64,000 nucleotides of DNA from Neurospora tetrasperma FGSC 2508. Lineage: Eukaryota; Ascomycota; Sordariomycetes; Sordariales; Sordariaceae. The stretch spans positions 2,257,833 through 2,321,832 of the forward strand of contig NW_009799103.1 in NCBI RefSeq assembly GCF_000213175.1, read 5' to 3'. Under the pieces are notes generated by a model. The model saw only the letters and a program-made list of their open reading frames with translations. It was not told the origin of the DNA and searched no databases. Positions within the stretch are counted from its first letter, which is position 1. Each line of letters begins with the position of its first letter. Shown piece after piece: positions 11,681-23,568 of the stretch. The translations under genes were made by a program, and so were the position numbers.

Positions 11681-12858
11681 GATGCCTTCAAGTTGTACGG
11701 TGATCAAACTGCGTGGCTTGGCATTTCAGCACCTGCTCAGTTTGTTCCCACTGACGCAATTGGTCGTAGTTTGACCTGCCATTCCCAGACAATGATCAAA
11801 TCCAGTACCTTGAGGTTTTGATGAGGTTTGGGAGATATTCTTCGTTGGGCGGACGATGCAAAACCAAGGCCGCAATACGTCACCCGCCGGGCGGATACTT
11901 AGTAGTTGGTGGCACAAAGAACGGCCACCTTTGCGATTCAACGTGCACTTGATTTGCAGTGAGATTGCCCAATTTGGCAAACCTGGAAATCGTCTTGGAC
12001 CTCGATCGAAACAGCAAGACCACGGGTTATGTGAAGCGCCTGGTTGCGGGTAGTTCACGGCAGATTACCTGCCCAGGTTACCTCTACCTGTTAAAACTTC
12101 GTACAGTAGGACAGTGCCTGTTGTGGCCAGGCTCACCTGGCTCAAGATAGCTCGACGTGGTGTTCGCTCTTGATGATGTAATGGGTCAACCATGGGCTGC
12201 TCTGGCCGTCGTGTCTATGCAAGGTCTTGTGATATGACAACTAAAACCTGTAATTTGGAACCACCAGCTCCCGTCTCGTACTGAACGGGCTCGCTCGTTT
12301 TAGCCGGACGTCTCTTTCTGCTCAGCTACCGATGTCACCTACACTACACTAGGCTTATCTGAGTGCCAAGCCAAGATTACGTTTCACAGAGTACTTCTAG
12401 GACTGACCTTCATTGCTTGAGGAATCCCAGACTGACTCCAGAGAGAAGAACGAGAACCACATCCACCAAGAAAAGGGTCAAACAATAGGTAAGCTTAAGC
12501 GCGACCTGTCTAGGAACTGTAGTGTGCCATTGGGTGGGGTCACTTCATCTGAAGCTGCAACTGAACCTCCGTCGAGGCCCCGGTCCGTAATTTGCGGGGG
12601 GCGATCAACAGCTCCATCATATGCCCGGAATAGCGCACGCTACAGCAGCACAATTAGCCCAGACCCTGCCCAGCGTTCTTTGTTGCTGCCCTGCCCCCGG
12701 TGACGACGACATCATTCCTGTCTCCCAGACGGCCCAAGGCACCAAATCAACATTACCACTTTCCCTGCTCGCCTTCTTCCTCTAGTTCTAAACCGCCTCG
12801 CTACCTCTACCACGAGCACCTTCCACGCGCCCACATTTCCTACTACCTCTAGTCTCGG

Positions 12859-12903
12859 ATGCGCCGTCATTGTCTTCCCGTCCAGTCACAACCCCAGACC
12901 TAG
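12859..12903 (+). other. Candidate upstream ORF in slm1 leader
   Basis: ATG to TAG frame of 14 residues in the pyrimidine-rich region about 350 bp before the slm1 start codon. If transcription begins further upstream it could dampen slm1 translation. The transcript start is unknown. Confidence 0.25.
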
Positions 12904-13256
12904 GTAGCGGTAGCAATATCTTATTTTCAATTTCCAGTCCTGGATCGTCCGACTCGGTTTGTCTACTGGTCTGGTTCCAGCCTCATCATCCAAGCATATC
13001 CAGGTTGCCATCCTCAACACCCGCGCGCATCCATCCAGGCTCTCATTTACGCTGCCCTTCTCCAAAACCTATTGCCTATCCGTCTTCTCGTCCTCTCGTA
13101 CAGCCCAAGGTCTGCCGACTAGATATCCTAGTCGACCATTCCCGCTATCGCTACCACGACCCAACCAGCCGCTCTACTTCCCCAACTCCCGAGCCTACTC
13201 TCTGTCCTTGTCCCAGTACTGGGTGAGGTGTCCTGCGGCGCGCGCCGACACTCACC

Positions 13257-13353
13257 ATGATGACCGCTAGATCTCCAGTCGGGGCCCCCTCCCCCAACAT
13301 GAACTTTGATCGCGGACACAGCTACTTTCCCGACCAGCAGCAAATTATCCATG

Positions 13354-13393
<40 letters not shown>

Positions 13394-16052
13394 CCCACCA
13401 CCACAACAACCACAGTACTATTCCGGTGGCCCTGATGCCGAGACCGCGTCAAACACCCTGGCCAATACTCACCTGATGCAATCTGATCATGAACACATGG
13501 CCACTGCTCCTCACTCAGCCAGATTCAACGAGGAGTGGGATGCCGGTCGACGAGGAAGCTCGATCGTCGACGGCACGCGACCTCACAGCACCATGTACCG
13601 AACGAACTCGTACGTCGGTTCTGTGAATGGCCTTAACGGGGATGGGACCGCTTCCATGTCCCGCAGCAACACTCTCAAGAAAAAAGCGTCTCTTAGACGT
13701 AGTGGGAGCCTCAAACGGAGCGGCAGCCGTCGCAGCATGAAAGCGGGGAGTGTTCGGAGTTTGGCACTTCAACAGAACTCCGACCAAGAAGGAATGAACA
13801 GTGCTTTTTACTGCCCGGTTCCGACGGCAGGCAGTCCCACCGACGTCCTTGCCAACCGTTTTCAAGGTATGAGTTCATACTTGTCTGCTAACAGAGTCCG
13901 CGCCTAACCTTCATGTTTTTATTTCTTAGCATGGCGAAAAATTCTCAAAGACCTTATTGTCTTTTTCAAGGAGATCCAGACACACTATGAGCACCGTTCC
14001 AAATCGCTCATTAGGTTGGGGAATGTACTGAATAATACGTCGACTCCCCCAGGATTTCTTTCAGATGGTGGGCTAGACGATGCCCTCCAGGTTCTGCGAA
14101 ATTACAACAAGCAAGCCATTGCCGAGTCCAATAAAGCACGCGAGATTGAAGAGGATGTTATCCTAGCACTCACGGGTTTACGGAGTGACCTACATCAGAA
14201 GATCAAGGAAATCAAAAATCTCTCTGGCGATTTCAAAAACTCCGTTGACAAGGAAATGGAGGCCACTCGAAGAGCTGTGAATAGTCTTCAGGAAGTTCTT
14301 GGCAAGACCGAACTCGACCCAGCTCTTACAACAGGCAAAGAAGATCCATATCTGTTACGACTAGCAGTGGATCGCCAGCTGGAAAGGCAAATTGACGAGG
14401 AAAACTATCTGCATCAGGTACGCACTTTTCACCATGTGGCTCGTTGGGAGAGTCCTGTTCACAGCTAACTGCCGTACCCAAAGGCTTACCTGAACCTTGA
14501 GAATTCGGGACGGGAGCTCGAGTCCATTGTCGTTGGCGAGATACAAAAATCTTACAACGCTTATGCTGGTATTCTCAAGAGAGAGTCGGATGTTGCTTAC
14601 AGTGCTATTGAAGAGCTTCGAATTGGCCCAGTTTCCATGCCCAAGGATACCGAATGGAACTCCTTCATTCGAAAAGATGATCAGTTCGTGGATCCGGACG
14701 TGCCCATGCGATCGGCTGAGTTCATTCACTATCCCGGCCGTGACCATCACGCTTGTCAGGAAATCCGAGCGGGTCTTTTGGAGCGCAAAAGCAAATATTT
14801 GAAAAGCTATTCGGCAGGATGGTAAGTATCCGAGCCATTAAAAGAAGGTTCTTCCCGGCAGTGCATATTCTGTTCTCTTACTAACAATAGCAGGTACGTA
14901 CTCTCGCCTACCCACCTACACGAGTTCAAGTCTGCCGATAAGGGACAAGGGCCGGTCATGTCGCTGTACCTTCCGGAGCAAAAGCTTGGGTCTCATTCTA
15001 CCGAGGGCAGTTCGTCCAACAAGTTCATCCTTAAAGGACGCCAAACCGGAACAATGCACCGTGGCCATACGTGGGTATTCCGCGCCGAAAGCCATGATAC
15101 GATGATGGCATGGTATGAGGACATCAAAATGCTTACTGAGCGGACCCCGGAAGAACGCACCAATTTCCTTCGCGGCCATGGAAGAAGCTACAGCAGGTCC
15201 TCTCAGCGGTCTTCCATTAGTAGCGATGGAGTCAATGACGACGAGGAGCCTCCCTTTTCTGCAAACGTGGCATATGTCAACCAGCCGCCGAGGCAAGACG
15301 CTCTGCCGCGACGTCCTTCAGGTGGGCGATTCCCATCTGATCTCCAGGTAAATGCACAAAGACGCTTACAGGTTCCCGTTTCCCCGCTTAGTGTGAGTTC
15401 CGGAAACGACGAGAATGGCATTGTCGATGCCACCGCGGCTACCACCACATTGCCAGACAGCGCCATAGAGCAACACGATAGAACACGGAAACCAACTCCA
15501 CCGAATTGCGAGGGGCCCACTCTTACAGTACATCAGGGCGATTACACTTATGCCAACCCAAACCGGAATCAAGTTCATGGCGTACACAACGAAATTGACG
15601 GCCAACCCCTGTCGATGCATTATACTGTTGGAAACCAAGGCGATGGTGTCATTCTCCGGGAATATGGCGAACAGACTGATGATTGCCGAATCAGTCCCGA
15701 TATGACATTACTTGCTAGACAGGACCACGATGCGGACGAGCAAAACGTTCGTCACGGCCAGCGAGGGGTAGCTTTTGGTATCAGAGATATCCCAGCCTCC
15801 ATGGGTGCCCTACAAGCAGTGTCCCCACTGGGGGATAAGAGTGGCATGCACAACGATATCGCATCTGCGAGTGCTCAACATCCCAGCCATACAATGCCAA
15901 GAACAGTTATGGTCGGGCAGATGGACAGTAACAGTGGTGGTGACGTTTTCCAGGATCGAACACGCCCAACTATCGGAGGAATGCGCAATGACAGCGTTCC
16001 AACCATATCCCACCTTCATATTCCTGGTGAATATCCGAAGAGCTCTTCGTAG
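13257..16052 (+). CDS. SLM1: Slm1-type F-BAR and PH domain protein
   Basis: Peripheral plasma-membrane protein of the Slm1/Slm2 family, which binds PI(4,5)P2 and acts as a TORC2 effector in sphingolipid and actin control. Exons are 13257-13866, 13930-14417, 14484-14821 and 14894-16052, closing in phase to 864 residues. Order of parts: disordered N-terminus with a 12-glutamine tract (residues 34-45); Ser/Arg-rich basic patch; F-BAR helices from about residue 204 (WRKILKDLIVFFKEIQTHYE onward); the linker GPVSMPKDTEWNSFI; PH domain from about residue 478 (WYVLSPTHLHEF, LSLYLP, WVFRAESHDTMMAWYEDIK); then a disordered tail of about 270 residues. Introns have GTATGA, GTACGC and GTAAGT donors. The polyglutamine is a pure CAG array and so may vary in length. 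Identification is confident; TORC2 control is family knowledge. Confidence 0.92.
13356..13391 (+). repeat. (CAG)12 microsatellite coding polyglutamine
   Basis: Twelve uninterrupted CAG codons in the N-terminus of the Slm1-type protein. All twelve glutamines use the same codon, which favours slippage. Confidence 0.95.
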
Positions 16053-16820
16053 TCTCAGCTTGCCTATACGTCTTCCGTTGATCCCAGTTGTTTATCAATC
16101 GACCAGCTCGAGCATGCTTGGGCGGCTTCTAGGACACATTAGATTCAACGTCGACATAAAGCAATTGTGGTTGGTAGTCGTCAGTGGCTTCGTCTTCGCT
16201 TTTCCTTTTGTTTCGTTCTTTTTGCGCATAGGAACACTGTGATTCCACGGCTTTCTTGTGTATAGGATACTCTCCTAGTTGCTGTCAAGGTGGTTGTGGG
16301 GGTGATAGTGGCGGTATGGATGGCAAGGAGGACAGGTGGGGGATCCGGGGGTGATATGATCTTCGAGTCTCGGAGAATACATGTTTTGGCCGTTTTATGG
16401 GGATGCTCTTCTAATCTTCCGTCTATGGGTAGCTTGGAGCCTAGTGTCAAAGTGTGCATTTGGATCTTTCGATGCCGCTCATAATCACCGGCTCTCCCTT
16501 CAAACATGCTGGCAGTTTCTCTTTGTGTTGCTCCCAACGTGGTTTTCAGGTCGTTGTTATAAGAACTCAAGGTTACTATGTACCTAGGCAGGCGTGTGTG
16601 TACGGCGACGTGATTTGATAATACATATCTATGCTTGCTTGTTCGTTAGACCGAGATTGCGACCTCCTCGAACAAGAAAGAAGACAAGGGATTTTGGAAA
16701 CCCCTTTATTCCAAACAAAGTTAAGATCGAGAACGATAGGCGATCGCTTCACAGCGAGCAATAGCCAACTGGATGCTATCTTCGCCAGCAGTCCCGCCTA
16801 GTTATCCTGAAAGCGAGGGG

Positions 16821-16853
16821 AAAAAAAAAAAAAAAAAAAAAGGAAAAAAAAAA

Positions 16854-16884
<31 letters not shown>
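16821..16884 (+). repeat. Poly(A) and (GAAA)n simple repeat
   Basis: Twenty-one A, then GG, then a dozen A, then about seven GAAA units. It is a purine-only low-complexity tract downstream of slm1. Confidence 0.9.
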
Positions 16885-17463
16885 CAAAGTCCTCTGCAAG
16901 TACCACGCTAACGAGCGAATCAGGGGTGAACTGTATAACACATAGAACGGGCGATCCACTTCTGGACAACAGTTCCAAATAGTTTGTATAGTCCGAACAG
17001 GCCGAAGAAGCACCCCAATCGATGGTCGATGAAGCAAGGTCGGTGACACCTTGTGGAACACGTCGCCGCCAGGTTTTCGGAAATGACTGTGATAGTTGGT
17101 GGTTGAGAGTCAACTTTGAAGGCTCGTCAAAACGATGCGTTCTGGTTCCAAGCAACTTGAGGGCATCTTTTCCACCTTGGGCCAGGACTTCTTGAGAGAT
17201 GCAAGTCGTCTGCACAGCTATTCTACCTCGAAAAGACATGGCCGCGGTGTACATGTTGTGAGATACCTTATTTGATGTACACGGGTGGTTAGCTTCAGAT
17301 AGTAGACAATGCCTAGAAGTGGTAGCGAGTGTGAACATATGCGGCCAGAAAGGAATCGCCTGGCTTGCACCCTCGCATTGATACATGAAAGCGTCAGGGA
17401 CAGGGGTACCGGATGAGGAAGTACCTGGACTATAGAATAATGAGTATAATACTTACTAGTGCA

Positions 17464-17720
17464 CAGTAGAATATCCTGAAGCTGCATGTGATTCAGACCA
17501 GGGCATTATATACACCAGATGGCGATACTCTACCAAAAAAATTACTACTTAGGACCGAGCCCGTCAGTGCATACATATCAAAGAAATCGTCCGAGATCAG
17601 TATGCAGTATATAGTTATATGGTTGCAGCTGAAGTTAGTTCAGCCAGCTAAATCCTATGCACTAACCGGTGTGTTTATACTGCTGGTTCCTGGGGGATGC
17701 AGTTGCAGGGGTTTCCAATA
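17464..17720 (-). mobile_element. Older diverged MITE related to the 17827-18005 element
   Basis: A 257-bp segment whose ends correspond to those of the neighbouring MITE when that element is reverse-complemented. The left end CAGTAGAATATCCTGAAGCTG keeps about 14 of 21 terminal positions. The right end CAGTTGCAGGGG... keeps about 15 of 21 and is followed by TA. The inner sequence ATTCAGACC next to the left end, and CCTATGCACTAAC further in, also match. The body is longer and heavily diverged, so this is an older insertion of the same family in opposite orientation. The 5' flank reads CA rather than TA. It has no coding capacity. Confidence 0.6.
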
Positions 17721-17826
17721 TACACTACAATCATGTAGACACTCGAATAAGGTGGCAGGAGTCTCGTCTACCATTCAGTGCCACGTGCATGCCCTTAGCG
17801 TGGTAGTAAGGTACGTACACCCACTA

Positions 17827-18005
17827 CAGTCGTGACCCCTGAAACTGCATCCTCCAGATACTGCATATATGCTAGTTAGTGCATAGGATTTCCAGGTCTG
17901 GATTAGCTATTTTGGCCTAACCCCGCGTCCAGATACTGCATATATGCCATTTAGTGCATAGGATTTCCAGGTCTGAATTACATACAGTTTCAGGGGTCAC
18001 GACTG
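17827..18005 (+). mobile_element. Tc1/mariner-like MITE with 21-bp perfect TIRs and TA duplication
   Basis: The 179-bp element begins CAGTCGTGACCCC and ends with the exact reverse complement over 21 bp (17827-17847 and 17985-18005). TA dinucleotides flank both sides (17825-17826 and 18006-18007), as expected for Tc1/mariner-class target duplication. Inside are two 52-bp direct copies (17854-17905 and 17929-17980) differing at about five bases, with a 75-bp period. It has no transposase and would need one supplied in trans. Perfect TIRs and an intact TA pair suggest a fairly recent insertion. It lies about 290 bp upstream of the J-domain gene start. Confidence 0.88.
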
Positions 18006-18293
18006 TACATATACCGGGCGCTAGCCGTGCCGCTAACGCTGTCATCTGTCAAAGGACAACTTGGCTCCATCAACCTCCATTCTCCAGTTTGTTGAAGCTC
18101 ATATCGCCCTTCATTCACTCTTCACCCTATCAATCTCTTGGGTCTTCTAAACTTAAGTTTCTCCTGAACACAAACCTAATCGTGGCCATTTCTGTCATTT
18201 AGTCTTTACAACCCTAATAACGATTCGATAAACAAGCCACCTGCGTCTCGAGTTGAGTGGACGACTGGCTTTCGGCCTTCCCCATCATCTAAG

Positions 18294-19926
18294 ATGCTGA
18301 TCCGGCTATCAGCCCTTGCCGTTGCGGCCGCTTCCATTGTGAACGGCCTTTCTCCGGCCGATATACCCTCCGACCTGCCACTTTCCAACCTCCTCGCCTC
18401 GGCGCAAAGCCATCTCTCAAAAGGGGAGACCAGTGATGCGCTCGTCTACTATGATGCTGCCATTGCTCGCGACCCCTCCAACTACCTGACCTTCTTCAAG
18501 CGTGCTACCACCTACCTTTCGCTTGGCCGCACCTCGCAAGCGACCGATGACTTCAACAAAGTGCTCGCGCTCAAACCTGGTTTCGAAGGTGCCCACATCC
18601 AGCTGGGCAAGTTGAAGGCACGCGGCGCCGACTGGGACGCCGCCAGGGAGCACTACGAGAAGGCAAAGAAAGTGAACGAACTAGTTGCGCTGGAGGATGC
18701 CGCTGTTGCTGCCGGCCTTGCCGAGAAGGCAGCAGCCAGCGGGGACTGGGAGGAATGTGTCACGCAAGCCGGAGCCGCCATCATGGTTGCGAACCGGGCT
18801 GTTGCGCTGCGCCAGTTACGTTCCAAGTGTTTATTCGAGCGAGGTGATTTGGAGATGGGCATGAGCGACCTACAACACATATTGCAGATGAAGCCTGGCG
18901 ACACAACCCCGCATCTCAAAATCTCGGCCATATCCTTCTACGCCCTCGGCGATCTCCCAGGGGGGCTGGCAGCAATCAGGAAATGTCTACATTCGGATCC
19001 AGACAGCAAGGTATGCGCAGCATTGCTGAAGGAAGAGAAGATGACGGACAAGCTGGTCCAGAAAGCGATCAAGGCGTTGGACAAGAAACAACCAATGACG
19101 GCCGTAAAGAACCTGGTCCCGAATCGAGAAGGGGAAGGCCTTATTCAGGAGGTCAAGAGCCAAGTTGAGAAGCTTCGGGCGGACGGGACGATTCCAAAGT
19201 CCGCGGGTAATGTGTTGGTAGGACAACTAGTAGAACTAGCGTGTCAGGCATACTTTGAAGTAAGTCGACTTCTCAAGCGGCCCTCCAAGTCAACATCAGT
19301 ATGGAACAAGGTAGCTAACACCAGCTCCTTCTCACCAGTCAAACAGCAAAAAAGCCTCCACCTACTGCGTCGAGTCGCTAGCTATCAATCCCACTGCCCT
19401 CTATGCCCTCCTGTACCAATCGCAAGTTCAGATCGCGGCAGAAGAGTACGACGCCGCCATCGCTACCCTTCAAAAGGCCCTAGAGGAACACCCTGCCAAA
19501 TCAGACGTCATTAACCCCCTCATTCAGAAGGCGCAGATTGCACTCAAACGCTCCAAGACGAAGGACTACTATAAGGTATTGGGCGTCTCCCACGATGCGG
19601 ATGAGAGACAGATCAAGTCTGCCTACCGCAAGCTTTCCAAGATTCACCACCCAGACAAGGCAGCCAAGCAAGGTTTGACCAAGGAGGCGGCCGAGAAGAA
19701 GATGGCTCAGATCAACGAGGCGTACGAGGTACTGAGCGACCCCGAGTTACGGGCACGGTTCGACAGAGGCGACGACCCAAATTCGCACGAGGGACAACAG
19801 GGAGGACAGCCCTTCGGCGGGCAAGGTGGTAACCCGTACATGTTTCAGCAGGGCGGACCGGGAGGCGGATTCCGATTTCAGTACGGGAGTGGCGGGTTTC
19901 CCGGAGGGTTTCCGTTTGGTGGCTAA
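18294..19926 (+). CDS. DNAJC3: ER-lumen TPR/J-domain co-chaperone (DNAJC3/P58IPK type)
   Basis: Predicted ER-lumenal Hsp40 that would hand unfolded clients to BiP. Exons are 18294-19259 and 19339-19926, with a phase-0 intron carrying a GTAAGT donor, giving 517 residues. An N-terminal signal peptide (MLIRLSALAVAAASIVNG) is followed by tandem TPR repeats (for example SNYLTFFKRATTYLSLGRTS). A J domain begins near residue 396 (KDYYKVLGVSHDADERQIK) with HPD at residues 426-428. The C-terminus is a Gly/Phe-rich segment without a KDEL-type signal. The order signal peptide, TPRs, J domain, G/F tail matches human DNAJC3 and its fungal homologs. A MITE sits in its upstream region. Confidence in the family is high; the precise ortholog name is inferred. 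Confidence 0.92.
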
Positions 19927-21097
19927 ACAATGCGGGACAGCTCATCGGGTACATGGGTGGATACCAAAAGCATGTGGAATGCCATGTTGTTCTTGATTAT
20001 GGTGTCAGGCGCGCGACGCATTTGAAACTTCAAGGTTGGGAAGCTTTGAATCAGGAGTTTGTGAGTTAAGTTGAGGCTTCTATTCGTAGGCATCACCGAA
20101 CGAATGAACGGGCAGAGAAGACGCAGTGATTATTGTTCGTAACATTGAGTATTAACTGACCGGCTTTTCGGTATTTTGCGACATCACAATGTCTGAATCT
20201 TCCTCATTTTGTTGCAGGTGGTTATTAGGATGCAGATGGACGACGATACAGCTGGCCAAATGCAAATCATGGTTGTCTCCGATGTGATACAATACAAGCG
20301 TAAGCCATAACTCGTAGGTGGTATATAAACGGTAAGAAGATATGAACACCCGTGAAGACCTAGAAACTGATTTTTACACACAGCCGCCGTAATTCCACAC
20401 TACCTCGCCATCAATACATAACTGCAATCTGGTTGTTGAAGACCAAGGACAGACTAGCAGCACACCGGGCTTTGCTTTTCCCTCACCAATCACGCCACCA
20501 AGCACAACGCACTGATAGCCTGCATCTCTCAGGTTCGGTACAACCCATGACTTTGTGGGTGAACAAAGGAACCCTTGGGAACAATTTGTGCGAGGAGTAT
20601 AAAACAACAGAAGACAAGGAAACAAAGTTACATTACGTACATAATTGGATTTGGTGTTCCTTGTTTTTGCTTTGTATCCTTGTAGTCGCTTGGTATTGCG
20701 CAAAACCCCATTGTTCCTGGCTAGGGTGAAGGACACCTTGTGCCCGTCCTAGCCTCTGAGTACCCCGTTCCGCAGTGCGCCCTCGTGGCCAACGCGCCCA
20801 GGCATTTGCCCGTTGTCAGACGGACGCCAAGGGCGAATGAATGAACATTTAATCCCCGCAAGTGAGCGAGTTTGAGTGGTGTTGGGCTTCCTCCACCTCG
20901 CGTCTGATTGGCTCCATACGCTGGAATGGAGGCAGCGTCTTTCTTTTATCCTCTAACGCCGTGCATGAATATCCGAGGATGTCGAGTTTTGCTGATCCTG
21001 GCTGCAGCGAGCGAGTTAACATTAACAAATACAGCGACAACATGCTCGGGATAAGAAGAAATACAAGAAAGCTTTGCAGACAGCTGCACGCACCTTG
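19927..21097. other. Intergenic, convergent 3' ends
   Basis: About 1.2 kb between the tail of the J-domain gene and the tail of the mitochondrial carrier gene. It should contain both 3' UTRs and terminators. I see no conserved frame, repeat or RNA gene. Confidence 0.6.
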
Positions 21098-22497
21098 TCA
21101 AATGGCTTCCGCTCCGTAGGTCAGCCGCATCTCATGACTGGCTGTTTTGGTGAATGAAATAGGCCCTGGAACATCCCATGTGTTAGAAGCATGTTGGGAC
21201 AGTTTTGAGACTTTGGTAGCAGAATCGGGGTGAACGTACTTAGACGCCTCATATGCCGACCAGCAGATGGCCGTGCTCGGCATGGTGGTCAACACTCTGG
21301 GCTTCAAGCCCTTGAAGAAGCCTTTGACACCCTCTCTCCTGTACAGCAGCTTACACCCCGCCACAAAGCCGTTCACGGCTCTGACCTCAGCGTCCTGAGC
21401 CGCGCCTCTGGTCTGCAACATGGTCTTAATCACATCCATAGGCGTCGTAAGCGCGGCTGCGAAGCCGCCAGCTACGGCGCCAGCAAGGCAGTGTGTCGCT
21501 GGGTCGTACTTCTTGGTGGGGTTCATCGAGGTTGATATCGACTCATAGGCTAGGAACTGAAGCGCGGTGAAAGGGACGGTCATCGACAGCGTGGTGGGGT
21601 ACGAGACGTAGAAAGCCCCGAGACCCTCGTTCCGGTAAACATACTTGGCGCAGTCGAGCATGGAGCGGTACATCTTGGCGGAGTTCTGGATCTGCATGCG
21701 CTGCTTGATCACTGTGTTGCGACTGCGTTAGAACTACGCTTTCACGTGTATGGGTCCGCAGAGTGTATAGGCATATATGGGTGGGCATACCATCGAAGGG
21801 GTTCATCAGGGCATCACTGGCGATGGTCGCGCAAGCACCGCTAGTGGCAGCAGCGAGAAAATGATGCTCGCCAACCTTGTTACCGCCCATCAAGTGCTTG
21901 ACCGCTTCGTAAGTCGCAAAGTAAACGGCGTGCGCAGGGCCTAGCAGATTGACATTAGTTGGTAGCCGCGAGATCCGGAGAGACGGAGAGGCGAACTAAC
22001 CGGCTCCGGCAATGACGCTGGACATGCCGCGCCACAAGCTGAAGATGCCCTCGGTCGAAGCAATTCGATAGGTGCTCTGGATGACGCCATGATAGACCGC
22101 GGAAGGGTTCGAGTTCACAATTTGCATACGGGTCTGAGGAAATCCAGTCAGTGACTCGTTGAGGTCTCGCGTGTGGACGGATAAGGGGCCGTTCGCCCAC
22201 CTTAACAGCATCGATGGGATACACTATGGGAGAATCAGTTAGCTCAATGCCCATCGAAGATGGTTCCGATGGAACGCATCGGCTACAAGGGGAACATACT
22301 GGCGCAGTGCTCGGCGATGCCAGCAAAGGCGCCGGCGGCCATGTTCTGGATGAGCGAGAAGTTGGGCGGGAGCGACTCATAGCTATATAGATAGGTAGAT
22401 GCGGTGTCAGCGGGCCCCGAGGTGTTCGTTGTATTGTCTCATGAGTCGCCGCCACGTACTCGTAATCCTCCTCATCGATAGCGTTTGGCTGGGTCAT
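21098..22497 (-). CDS. MRS4: Mitochondrial iron carrier, Mrs3/Mrs4 (mitoferrin) type
   Basis: Inner-membrane carrier that brings iron into the mitochondrial matrix for haem and Fe-S synthesis. Six exons: 22497-22460, 22382-22300, 22223-22201, 22133-22001, 21940-21791 and 21711-21098, closing in phase to 346 residues. Exon 3 is only 23 nt. Three carrier repeats each show the signature: MYPIDAVKTRMQ, NPFDVIKQRMQ and TPMDVIKTMLQ. MQIVNSNPSAVYHG and GPAHAVYFATYEAVKHLMGG are typical of mitoferrins. The start at 22497 gives MTQPNAIDEEDYD, which splices to YESLPPNFSLIQNMAAGAFA. The last 35 or so residues after the third repeat look unconserved and could include an unspliced end. Family assignment is strong; iron as substrate is from family knowledge. 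Confidence 0.92.
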
Positions 22498-23568
22498 TTT
22501 GGAAGCCACAGCCTCCGATGCTCCTGCGCTAAGAGCCAGCTTGAAGGGCTCCTGGGACCGTCCTTGGAAAAGACGGCAGGGTAGAGAGGAAGAGTCGGCG
22601 ACGGGCGATGCGGACCAATACAGGTGTATTCCACAGACACCGAGCGGTTCAATTCAAAGGGGCAGCAGCGAGGTGACGCAATGCAAACGGCGGCTGCGAT
22701 ATAAATGTAGCCAGCTGCTCTATTTCCTCGTGTCTGGGACCTGGCCCTAGCCTTTTTGCGCAACACCGCGGGTCGAAGCCTGTGTATCAATCGAACTTCA
22801 CACCAAAGGAATCGATTGTGTCGGCCAAGAGTACTGTCGTCGGTATCGGGCGGTGGGTGTCGTCGCAACGGAGGGCGCGGAACGGAGGAGGGGGGGGCGG
22901 AGGGGCGTCTGCCGTGGTGGCGGTTCAAGCAAGGACGGGAATTTTGGGGAGGATTGACGGATGAGGCGTCGGTTTTGTCAAAATCTTGACCCGTAGTCGG
23001 CACGGCCTTGCAGCCAAAAGGAAAAAAAAAAAAAAAAAAGGAAAAAAAAATTGTTAAAAACAATCTGCTTGGCACGCATCGAGCTTAACAGACACGCTCA
23101 ACCGACGCCCGCAGAGCCGTTCCGGCACAATGTTTGGACAGGCTCGGCAGGGCATAGGTACCTTAAATCGCTGCTACTAATCCACCCAGGCCCAAGACGT
23201 TGATGCCAGATAGCTTCACAGTTCTTTCCCATGATACGCAGGGATTCACTCAGCCAGCATATACCTCCATTAAGGAGGTACCTCGAATTTCAATCGAGCA
23301 TTGCAACCTCAACCAGGCACTGAGAGGAAGGCATCCGATCAAGTAGATCATAACGATCAAGAACCTAGTCGCGTCAAACGACATCTACCCGTATCCCCAA
23401 TCGGGCCCCCATTCCCAACTTCACTACCAGACATTATAATGCCAAGCAGATGTCTACACTACTGTGTACTGTGTAGCTACTAGTGTAGTAATTACAGCCT
23501 CTGTCAAGCAACCCCGCAATTGACGGAGTGGTTGAGGCCTGAGGGGATTGTTCGCGCTGGGTCCGTCT

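Larger units (their letters stand above)
8989..13256. other. Long intergenic region between divergent emg1 and slm1
   Basis: About 4.3 kb shared by two divergent genes. The left end carries the emg1 promoter. Around 9960-10130 and near 10495 the TAGGTAGG motif is dense, with an 18-bp perfect palindrome at 10088-10105. The stretch 10980-11680 is AT-richer and contains short repeats, possibly a decayed element. The stretch 12700-13250 is pyrimidine-rich and looks like the slm1 leader. It contains a 14-residue upstream frame at 12859-12903. No conserved protein is visible in any frame. Confidence 0.55.
16053..18293. other. Intergenic between slm1 and the J-domain gene, with two MITEs
   Basis: About 2.2 kb between two tandem plus-strand genes. 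It holds the slm1 3' side, an A/GAAA simple repeat at 16821-16884, an older inverted-repeat element at 17464-17720 and a well-preserved one at 17827-18005. The latter ends about 290 bp before the next start codon. I see no gene. Confidence 0.7.
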
